Shown here piece by piece: positions 42,937 through 52,921 of a stretch of 64,000 nucleotides of DNA. This stretch comes from Zygnema circumcarinatum (lineage: Eukaryota > Streptophyta > Zygnematophyceae > Zygnematales > Zygnemataceae), in the NCBI GenBank assembly GCA_037447605.1, contig CM074809.1, positions 2,727,297 through 2,791,296 of the forward strand, read 5' to 3'. Numbering within the stretch: position 1 is the first letter of the stretch; the number at the start of each line of letters is the position of its first letter. The notes under the pieces were generated by a model, which did no database searches, was not told the DNA's origin, and was given only the letters and a program-made list of their open reading frames with translations. Position numbers and translations under genes: made by a program.

Positions 42937-45900
42937 ATGGCGAAGGCTTCTTCTCCAGAGGGATCAGAGGCATCGCCTCTCCGACCTCCTCGGCATACTT
43001 CGTCAAAGTACGACTTTGTGAAAGTAAGGAGCCCTTCAAGCCGCTCGGCTTCCCCCCTGCCTTTGGCTAGAAAGAATTAAGGTTGCTAAAATTCAATCCA
43101 AGAGAAAGAATCTATTCCGGTGATATGCCTTTACAACTTCTTGAAGATGGGCTACATGAATATGGGCTGCGGTTTGGCGATGCCTTGGTAAAAACAGAAC
43201 CTCATGGAACGGCCATGGCCAGGGTGGGCGCGGGGCTGCTGGGAAGACAGGTGAAGGTATGGCTGGGAGAGGGCGGCAGCCATTACTATGTTCTCTCCCG
43301 CTTCTTGGTGAGCCGCATGTTGACTGTCACACGCATTCCAGCCGTGGTGGCGATCAAGATTGCACTCGAGCTCAAGAAGCTCTTGGTGGATGCAAGTCTG
43401 CTGGACGTTAGCCAGGCGGATTTGGAGGAGAATTTGTTTGTGCTCATGCGCCGACGTGGGTTCGGTGACGAGTATATCAACCGCTACAAAATGATGACGA
43501 GGTGAAGTAAAAAGGAAGCGCCCTTTAATGGGGTGAAAATGTAGGGAATGGAATTGTGAGGGTGAATGAATGGACGGAAAGAATAAGAATAGTTTTAATA
43601 AAGCATCAGCCAATTGAATTTTGTAGTGACTTGTTTTCGTCTCTTCAAGGTACTTACGTTCTATACACGTGTTTAGCTCGCATCACTTGCTGCCCTTCAT
43701 TGCATCGGAGAATAAGCTTTTGGACATTTTTCGAAAAAATAAGTTGAATATGTCGCACGTTTTGTCATAAGCCCAAGGGTGGTATTGAAGCAAGGCCTCC
43801 TACATTTGAACGCTGTGTGACAAAGATTTATAATCTTTTTCCTTGACGAAAGCGCTTTTGAGACATTTCTTCCGCCCTCTTTAACACCAACGGATTGGGA
43901 GTCCCCGGGTAGTGCGAGCACAAGTCTTTACTGTTCAAGATCGCCTACAGTTTGTGTTCTCTAATTTGACGAATGAAATGTTTTTAGGACCATCTGCAGC
44001 CTTCACTCTTAAATGTGGCAAGGCAGATTATTATTTCTTGAGTGTTGGGGAAGTTTCAGGCTGACTTGAGGTGGCAAAGGGGGCCGTGCTCACGGTGACA
44101 GGTTCCATCACCAGCGTGTCCCCCTCATCATTCTTGTGTGCGGCACTGCATGCGTTGGAAAATCGACCATTGCTACACAGTTGGCGCAGCGTCTCAACCT
44201 TCCTAATGTGTTGCAGGTGAGGTAGGGTAGTCCATTAGATATGGGAGCTGTTTTATGGTGGTCTCTTTTTAGCGGGGGTGTAGGAGTGAGTTGTCAATTT
44301 CTACGCCAATGCGGAGGTTAGGAACTCGCAGCTGTTCGTAGATTGACTGTTCACTGCATTTTGTATAGCACCTGAACGTTGACTCGATTGTCTCCCACGA
44401 AAGAGACATTTATCGCAAAAATCATTCGTATCCGGTTGTCATTCTTTCTACGTAAGGTGTTCCGCCGAGATGATATTGGCACGTGAACAAATCCGAGTGG
44501 TTACGTAATGTTATGCCAAACAAGGAATGCACAGCGGAGACGGAGCTGGTTTCTGAACCAGCTTCCTATGAGGGAGGGTTGCAGACTGACATTGTGTATG
44601 AGCTGCTGCGCACATCCGTAGATGCCCCTTTAAGTCGAACTCCGGTGTGGGCTCACGAGTTTGACTCCTCACAAGACCTTATTGCTGAGTTCCGTCGCGA
44701 GTGCCGCATAGTGCACCGAGGTATGAGCTCCATGTGTGCTTTGTTCGGTGTTTTCCTCAACAACGAAAGCACAAAACGTTTAGTAGAAAGCACTTCAGTC
44801 CATTTCTTGGGGATCCTCTTGGTGGAATTTTTCCGGGTGCTTAACTGGGAAGCAAGATTGCAGGATTGGAGGGCGACTTAGGAAAGGCCGTGCGTGATGG
44901 GAAGCCGATAATCATTGAGGTGAGAGCTTAAACATTGATTGCACAAGCGGAAAACGTGCGGTGGAAATGGGTATGAGAAAGGTGCACGCTTCTTCCCTGT
45001 CATGGCTGAGACATACCCCTTCTCGTGCTCTCTGTTCACAGGGGGAGCACTTGGACCCCAGCATCTTCCTGCAGACTTCTTCTCAGCCGGCCGATGCAAC
45101 TTCTGCCACTCGCCAGAAACTGCCGAATGGTTCAGCTGGAGAAGATGGTCAGCAGTCAGAAGGGGGCCATGAAGGGGGTGCTCAGGGAGAGAAGCGATGG
45201 GCAGCAAGCACTGAGCAGATTGTTAAGGAAGTGGGGTCAGGAAGCGAACGTTCGGAACTTGGGAGAGGAAGCACCATCATGGAAGAAGTAGCGGGTAGTG
45301 CTGTAGGATCTGCAATCATGAGGACATGGGAAGAGGCACCGTCAGGAGGGGATGAGGGCTCTTGTGAGGGCAGATACACTTTTGGAGGGAGCTACTGTGG
45401 TGATGTTGACAGTGGCAGCAAACGGCGGAATACCGATTCAGAGTCTGCGGGGGACTTGCAGGCTGGGGAGTCACATGAGGGTGGGAGTCGTTCACAGGAG
45501 AGGGGGGGGGAGGCATCGAGTTCCGGCATGAAAGGGAGAGCGAAGGAGGGGAATGCAGGGAATGGGCGATCAGGAGAGGGGGAGGAAACAGACACCTTGG
45601 GGGAGGTAGAAACAGCAGAGAAACAGAAGAAAAGGCCAAAGCCGATTATTGTGCCAATTGTGTTGAAGATGGACGAGGATGACCACTTGGTGAGTCTTTT
45701 AGGATATGAAGGATGTTTTTAATTCGTCCAGGTATTTAGAAGAGGTGGAAAGCTGGACGACTGTTGCTGGAAGACGTGGTAGTTTTGACGTAGCAGTGAT
45801 TGATGTCTGACAGCTGCTGCCGCCAGTCTCGAGGGAGGATCATTTTTCCCTGAGCTTGGCACTGTTGAATGCAGTTTTTTTGGCCCTCAAACTCATTTAG

Positions 45901-46667
45901 AAATTGAACACATGTTCAACCTGCATACTCATAATAGGCACTGATGGAAGGAAGGCTGTCTACAGACGTTGCTGGCAGAATGGAGGTCGTACCATCCAAT
46001 GGATGGGAATGGACAGCCCGAGGTAATGGGCTCTGCCTCCTCAAAGTTTATGGCGAGGCTGTTTAACAGTCACATGGTCATGCCTTGGAAGTCAGTGTTT
46101 GTCTCGAGATGCATGACGCATGATGCATGGTGCGTGTATTTCTGCATTGCATCATGGCCTCGTGCTGACGGATGGTTTGAAGGGTGAGGCAGGTAGACGA
46201 TCAGACTCTGCTCAAAAGGCTTCGCATCATTCAGGACTACCTGTGCTCGTTTGAGGAGCAGGTGGAGCCTCCAAATGCATCGCTTCAGCTACCTTGAATA
46301 CATCATTTTTGCAACCAGATGCAATGCCTGGCATTAGCCCCCTAATGGCTATTTCGGATTCTCTGCCGCCTAATGTGCAGGGAGTAGCTGTTGTGAATGT
46401 TTCTGCCACTACCTTCTCGAAAGCTTTGGACTGGATACATGCGTACCTGCTGCAGGTGATATTTGCTTCCTCACTCTGTCATTATATCATGTTTGCTGTC
46501 CATCATCTGTTAGTGGGTTGAGGACCATCTGCATGTGTTTGTGGACATGGGCATCATTGCCATGGTTGTATGGATTTTCCTTCTGCACTCGGAACTGATT
46601 ACTTTGATTCGGATCGTTATTGCTTGTGCAGCAAATAGAGCAAGGATGCACTCCGCCTTCCGCCTGA
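42937..46667 (+). CDS. P-loop kinase related to 2-phosphoglycerate kinase
   Basis: Ten exons: 42937-43023, 43251-43501, 44102-44216, 44585-44720, 44864-44919, 45042-45689, 45966-46022, 46193-46261, 46381-46455, 46632-46667; 509 residues, phases consistent. Seen: an N-terminal region with YDFVKVKVWL and ARRIAF-like ATP-cone-type helices (residues about 25-112); a P-loop GTACVGKSTIATQL with GKST near 132-135; TDIVYELLRTSVDAPL; GKPIIIEGEHLDPSIFLQ; and later KPIIVPIVLKMDEDDHL, RLRIIQDYLCSFEEQ and VAVVNVSATTFSKALDW. The layout matches plant relatives of archaeal 2-phosphoglycerate kinase, the group that includes rice LPA1 of phytate metabolism; the true substrate of this branch is not known. Exon 6 carries a Gly/Ser/Glu-rich insert of about 170 residues, surely disordered, between the kinase core and the C-terminal part. 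Confidence 0.88.
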
Positions 46668-47900
46668 CTCATAGTCGGCGTGCAACCTTCCTCCCTCCTC
46701 CCCATGCCTCCTCATGGCGCAATTTCTTTCAGCTGGAGACTAAGGGCGGGCAGTCTTCTACTGTTTCCCAAATGGATGACAATCCTTACCTGTACAGACT
46801 ATTGTGCTGTTTCGTTTAGAAGGCTCAAGTTTGCATGCAACATATGATTGCCAGTATTCTTCAATTGTACCTCACTGTAAAGATTTTCTCTCGAAATTCT
46901 GCGTACAGTTAGTCAGCTTTGGTTTCAGCGCAGGAACTAGCCGGTTTGTTGTGACCATGGGAGCAAACTTTCAGTGTACATAGAATTTTGTCAGCTAACT
47001 GTTGATCATTGAGTTTAGTTACATGTGCATAAATTCAGTTATGCAATCTTAGATGTTAAAAATGTTGGAGGCGAACATGAAAGACACCAAGAAACCAAGA
47101 CTACAGGAACAGACCACCTGGAAAACAAACAACTGCAGGGAGATTAGACCGACGTAAGGCCAAAACTTCTACACAACGAACCACCTGGAGAAGACGACAA
47201 ACCGCGGAAAAATAGAAAACCCACTGAAAACATAAAAGAGATGAACAACAGAGGTAAAAAACACGCCAAAGAAAGAGAAAGCTATCATGGAAACTACTAA
47301 AATCCATCAGAAAAACGCAGTCTTCAGCTTGTGTAAGCTGTCGATGAGGCGATGAAGATGGCCAACTCATTGACTGAGAACTTCCCTCTCAGAGAAGCCT
47401 GCTATTGAGCTTGTTGACTGACTGAAAATCATTCTAATCCAAAGGAAGTCATTCCATGAACGCAACGAGAGGATAAGATTGAAACAATGAATCATAGGAG
47501 GATAAACGTACAATCATCACTTCTGTAGCGTACACGATTATCGTGGCTACTGAACCTATCAGATGTCTGAGGCAGCTCCATGGCTCGAAGTCCTAATATA
47601 TTAGCTTGCTATAAACATATGGAAATGCTTACAGGACAACAGCTACATCTTGAGGCTAGAAATTTAGATTTACATCAGAAATGCATTGAAAGGGCAGGTG
47701 TACACGAATTGCGTCGAGTGACAACCAGCTTTACCTGCTGGACGAAGTAACAGCAATGACTTCTCCACAACTAGGAGTGGAGGAGCAACTTTCCGATCAG
47801 TTGCAAACGGCAAAATAATTTTTAGTATGCTATCACTGTCGGAAACTGAGGCCTTCAAGGCCATCAGACCGACTTCTAAGGAATGTGAAGTAAAATGATA
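46668..47900. other. Intergenic, convergent 3' ends
   Basis: Between the stop codons of the kinase (+) and the hydrolase (-). No gene, repeat or RNA recognised. Confidence 0.6.
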
Positions 47901-50235
47901 TTACTCGAACAGATGATGCACCCACTTCTCCAGCACACCCGGGGAGCCATACCACGGTCTACTCTCATTTGCACCGAACGGTGAATGGTAGACACCATCC
48001 ACCACAACATTGGTAGCACCCTTCAAGTGAGCTGCCACTTCCGGAACGACTCCATCTCCCCAGACCTCTGATTCGCCACACACCTGTCATTTAACATCAG
48101 AGGCAGGCCGAATGAGTGACCGACTTTCCGGTTTGTGGTGTCCTATCCCTCCCCCAAAACTAGCTGACATACTCAAGGTTAGCTGACATACTCAAGGTTT
48201 TTCACGTTTGTCTCTGCCAATCAAGCTGGATCAACACCAACACTTTTCTAAGCCCACAACCGCCTTCACTTTATCAACAAGGTATAGAACAGTGTATCAG
48301 CCAGCCATACCTGCTTGTAGCCCTGTCCAACTATTCGAGCTTGCAATGTGGGTGGCATCTTATCCTCTACTTCAGTCAGAGTGACCCCTTCCACAGCCGC
48401 CAATGCTGAGGAGGCAGGATCCAGGCTCTCAGTTGCCACCTGCCCCACACCTGTAGCAGCTACTCTGGCCGCAGGACTCCCTCTGAAAGGTGCTCCCTTG
48501 ACGTACCTGCACACAGGCATGATAGACCTCAGTCTAGCCATCAAGATCATGGCAGGTATCAGGTTAATTCGCATGCCATCACACGTTCTAGAGGGTTTAG
48601 CGTGCTTGGCAGTATCATAGCTTATACGAAATGAACCTGCATACAGATGAAGAGTTAAGGTGGGCAAAACGTGAAACCTAGCAGAGGACGCCGATTACAT
48701 TAACGATTCTGAGAACTATATAATACCACTTTTACGTCGGACGCTACCGAATAAGTATTGCATTTGTTACACTGCATGATTTCGAAATTAATGACACCAA
48801 TGATCCAAATCCTCGAGAAAAGAAGTTAAGGTAAAATGGTCTTGAGAGAGAGAGAGAGAGAGTATTATACCTGCCTGCGAGACACACGTACTTCACCTCG
48901 GGATGATGCGCTCCTGGACAGGTTTCATCAATGTACGTCAGCAGACCCCTCGTTTGATCCACAACTCCTGGCACTCCTCTAGGGGGGGGTCTGCACAAGT
49001 CAACCCTCCCCTACTTCACTTCCATCTTTTCGAACAAAACCTCTTTCACGATTAATACAATGCGGCACATATTCACCACTTGGGATGCAAAGGAGCTTAC
49101 AGATGAGGTGTTCCTAAAGTGAGCAGCATCTCCACATTGTCCGTCCCAAACTCAGAAAGGAAGAGTCTCGCCAGCCAACCTCCTGCCGAATGTCCAACCA
49201 GAGTCACCTTTGCGCCATCTTCAAGCGCCCATCCCCACTTCCCAGTTAATCACAAAACTATGTAGACCCGACCCAAATCGCTTCCAGGCCTCATATTATT
49301 CCCAACTCCTCGCCATGTGACAGTGAAGTGTCACTTTCGCCATCTGCAGCTCCGTTCTTGATAATTCAATTGATATGACGAGGACGTCCGGCCTTACCGG
49401 GCGCTTTGGCCTTGGCCTCCTCAATCGCTGCAGCCGTTCTGCTCAAGTACCTGCCAGCACAAAAAGCACTGCCTCAGTCTCAGCTAACGTATCTTGTCCA
49501 CTTTCTCCTAATGCAGCACAATACTCTTGGAGTTCTCGGGCTCTTGCTGTGAAGTTACTATCACCAGATGGGAAACAGTGTTGGTTGGGACTCACAAGGC
49601 CGCCTACCAGTCGAGCACCGGCCGTGGCTTCAGGTCTCCTCGCCAATACGCGCGATCCAGCAGCCCGGCAGCATTGCGAAGCCAATCAACGCGTGTCATC
49701 TGTGCAACCGCTACACTCAGGCTCCGACTCTCAAGCTCCTCCACCAAGCTCGTGTAGTCCGCAGACTTGTTTCCCAGTCCCTGCACCATGGCTTTCCTTG
49801 CATTCAACTTGACTCCTATTAAAATGTCTTTCAAATACTGACTAAGGTACCCCGGAATCACGAAATTGATTCAAACAATAACGAATTCTTCAGAAAAAAC
49901 TTCTTCGCATTGATCTTGTGAGACCGAAGTTGAATTTAACCGAGCGATGCTACGAAGCCATTCATATTATCCGCGCAAAGACTCACCGGTAAGATTACCA
50001 CAGGTCGGGACGGCCTTGCAAATCCGTTAGAAGTAGAAGCAGTAATAAAATTCTTCCTTATCAAGCGCCCGTTCATGACGCCCGTTTCTCCGGAAGACAT
50101 CCCTACACTTCTGAGAGAAGCTCCAGGCCTTCCCGCCAACCTCCATCGGAAAGAAGGAGCCACAGAAGAAGAGCTCGCGTCGCCTAACTTCCACGCCGCC
50201 GCAGACGGGAGGCTTCCAGCTGTGAAGGCCGCCAT
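47901..50235 (-). CDS. Plastid-type alpha/beta hydrolase (lipase-like)
   Basis: Seven exons, 5' to 3': 49987-50235, 49608-49780, 49398-49450, 49101-49218, 48871-48990, 48311-48506, 47901-48083; 363 residues, in phase. Residues 1-65 are Ser/Ala/Arg-rich and resemble a plastid transit peptide. The fold starts at PVVILPGLGN (residues about 78-87), followed by WLRNAAGLLDRAYWRGDLKP; the nucleophile elbow GHSAGGWLARL (Ser about 169); LLTLGTPHLPPPRGVPGVVD; an acid candidate in VWGDGVVPE; and the catalytic His in DGVYHSPFG. This combination is shared by a conserved plant hydrolase family with lipase or acyl-esterase character; the substrate is unknown. Exon 6 has a poorly conserved 45-residue loop rich in Ala, Val and Glu. 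The short exon 3 (53 bp) and the acceptor of exon 4 are the least certain borders. Confidence 0.87.
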
Positions 50236-50499
50236 GGCTGGAACTTGACGTCAGGAAGGCCCTCCTCCCCCTTAAGTACCTCAAGCCGGCGGACGCCAAT
50301 CGAGCAACCAGGGTCCGATTTCCCGCAACAAACTTGATTTTTTTTGTGACGTTTTTCCTACGTCATCTGACCGACACCCGCGGTTCCCAAATTCCCAAAT
50401 CATCGTCACCATATTCGCACCCGAAAATGGGGTAGAACTGCAAAAGATGGGACTACGCCAACGTGGCTGCCACGAGAGCAAGCGATTGGGAAATTCTGC

Positions 50500-50573
50500 C
50501 ACGTGGCAGTCATAGAGCTACATCGTGCCACGTGTCAGCAAGTGGCCACGTGTTCACGTGGTAGGCACGTGGC
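50500..50573 (-). promoter_or_regulatory. Cluster of G-box (CACGTG) elements upstream of the hydrolase
   Basis: Five CACGTG cores in 75 bp, several as GCCACGTG(T/G)C, which is both a G-box and an ABRE-type element bound by plant bZIP and bHLH factors. They lie about 265-340 bp upstream of the hydrolase start codon. The density is well above chance for a 6-bp palindrome. A light, stress or abscisic-acid response is inference. Confidence 0.6.
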
Positions 50574-51392
50574 GTGCTCTTATTGGAGAGATCTGTCTCC
50601 CTCCCGGCCGCCTGGCCTATTACAAACTGGAGTCGCACGTGCGGACGGCTCGAAAGAGGGGGCGATTTCATGGGCCAATTTTTTTTCAACTGGTCGAAGG
50701 TTTGCACAGGTTGAATGAGGCGGAGAATTTGACAGCCGCTGAATGGACGTTTTACAGCAGCTGCACTTGCAACCGTCCGCCGCATGTGCGAGATTCCGTC
50801 AGCAAAGTGTGAACCACGTCAGCAAAAGTTGAAGAAGTTGAAGAGAGTTTTCCACCGCTAAAAATGGGTGCGTTTCCATGGATGAAAATCTAAAATGAAG
50901 TGACGTCCTGAGTACGTCAGCCATCGATCGATGGCCACCCGGGCGGGCGGGCTCACTCTCTCCCCCGAGGCCGAGCCTCCCCGCGGGAATGAGGGCGACC
51001 GGTACCCGCCCGGCGACAGGGGACCGCGCGCTGCCGGCCTGCAGCCCGCCCGCCCATTTGCTCGGGGGCGGGCGGGCGGCGGGCGGCCCTCGAGGGCGAC
51101 CACTAACGAACGAGAGAGAGAGAGTTGCGGCGAATTGAGGACATCCACGTGGCACATTCACGGCGAGGCCTTCCACGTGTAAGAGCGTGGACGGTCCTCG
51201 CTCCAGCCGCGGCGAGCAGACGGCAAAAAAATAGACAAAAAATAAACGTTCCTGGGAGGAAGGAATGGCTCGCTGCGGTGGCGCGCTGTCACTGGACGCT
51301 GCTCACTGCCGGACGGCTCGTACGGCAGTTGCAGCGCGGGGGGGGGGGGGTTCGTTGGGTTTTGGTTGCCGTGGTCGGACCTGGATGCAGTT

Positions 51393-51466
51393 CGTCCGCG
51401 GAGGGTTCGAACCCCCGACCTTCCGGCGTCTATCGCCTCTTGGGCCGGTCGACTCTTCAACGGACC
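51393..51466 (-). other. Degenerate tRNA-like element
   Basis: A 74-nt segment of tRNA length on the minus strand. Its ends GGTCCGT and GCGGACG pair at six of seven positions (one G-U). A T-arm GGGGG-TTCGAAC-CCTCC sits just before the 3' acceptor strand, with a good box B (GGTTCGAAC). The D-arm is not recognisable and the would-be anticodon loop GATAGAC lacks the invariant U33. It is a decayed tRNA or tRNA-derived repeat rather than a working gene. Confidence 0.35.
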
Positions 51467-52161
51467 TCGGATCCTTCGTCGTCGCCGCAGGAAATTTCAC
51501 ATACCGAAAACGCAGTCCAGGAACCCAGATAACGCGACGCGCTGCGTAGGACAGATGTATTTCAAGCGAGATCTGTGCTGGGCAGGAATAGTGCATAGAT
51601 TACTGTGATATAAGGTCTTGGGAAGCTGAGAGGATATGCTTGCAGTCTTGTAAGACTTGGCGCCGCCGTACAAAGAGGAGGACGTCGTGCTCTGTATAGG
51701 TCCTCGCATGTGATCATTCTGCAGCGATGTGCCCATACGCAGGCTAAGGAATCAATATTTCCATTCCACTGCATCAGTGCATATCTTCATTATTTTTTCC
51801 ATTGGTGTTGTTGATCCGTGGAGCATATTTTCAGGTGGCCGTCCCTCTTTCGCTGCGCCCGGCCCTCGTTCGCTGCGCCCGTCCAACTCTTAGTTCGATC
51901 CATGCTTTGTACCACGTCGACGGACAACTGCTTACCCCTTACCATCATATTGTTTAGCGTATCGCAATTCTGTGAGATGGTTTGTTGATGTGATGTTGAT
52001 CCTGATCTCCTACCATTCACCATCAGCCGAAAACTTAAATAGTAATGACTTACGAGCGTTTGAAACAAAACAAACGAGGAAGCCGCTGTGTTTTTGCACG
52101 AATCATGCTTTAAAAAAGTCGTTGCATTCGGGCATACATGACAACAGGATACAAGCAGGGA

Positions 52162-52213
52162 GGATGTGGCGTTGACCTCACGATGGCGATGATGCCATCA
52201 AATGAACAAAACG
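52162..52213 (-). repeat. Dispersed hairpin repeat, copy D
   Basis: On the minus strand: CGTTTTGTTCATTTGATGGC, ATC, ATCGCCATC, GTGAGGTCAACGCCACATCC. It links copy C (left flank TTTTGTTCAT) with copy B (right flank GCCACATCC). Confidence 0.62.
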
Positions 52214-52523
52214 TAGAAATGTTCAAGAACACCATGATTGTAAAGTTCTATTCAGAAGGAGCTTTTCAGCAATTGAGTATGTCGGCCTACAGTCCATGAC
52301 TTAACGTGCAAAGACAGTCAAACCAATACCCGGCACATTGCTCAATCTACCCGAAAAACTCCAAATTCTTCGTCAACCTTGCATCATTCCAATACAATCA
52401 AATGCTTTACAATGTAACCAGAGTACGGTTTAACTTATCACAAGAAAGCTTCAAGGGCAGAAATCCCTGGGCCCCTTTGACTATGCTCGAATAAAGTACA
52501 AGCCCAAGGACATGTACTGGTGA

Positions 52524-52561
52524 TGCACTTGTCCTTTCTGTCTCTGTAGAGGACAAGTGCA
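52524..52561. repeat. Perfect 12-bp inverted repeat with 14-nt loop
   Basis: TGCACTTGTCCT and AGGACAAGTGCA around a 14-nt loop. It lies about 360 bp beyond the stop codon of the VHL-like gene on that gene's strand, so it may fall in the 3' untranslated region. Confidence 0.85.
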
Positions 52562-52921
52562 CACCATTATGCCCCGAAGGCCTCAAAACCCTTCGGCTAC
52601 AGGGAAAATCCTGACCACCTACTTAACCAAACTCGTTACACATGCCAACCTGAAGTCGCTCTTTGCTGACTGATGACCCTGTTGCTACCTCAAAACCTCT
52701 CGCTTTGAAGAGATGGACCACTTTGCATAGTACAACTTGCTAAAAGACAGATTACAGGCTTCATATCCTGAGGATGAAGCTGATTCAAAGTGACATAAGG
52801 TCTACGGCAAAAGATAATGACAGCACTCGGTTGTTTAATGCTAGGAGCAACCTCAAAATAAGTTACATGAATAATACATCAGCCACATCCAAAAAGGCCG
52901 TGGCTACCACATCACATTGGC

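Larger units (their letters stand above)
50236..52921. other. Intergenic between the hydrolase and the VHL-like gene
   Basis: Begins with the hydrolase promoter (G-box cluster at 50500-50573), then GC-rich sequence (50930-51110), a degenerate tRNA-like element (51393-51466), an imperfect duplication of TCGCTGCGCCCG near 51850-51890, hairpin-repeat copy D and a 12-bp inverted repeat (52524-52561). No protein-coding gene is recognised. Confidence 0.5.
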
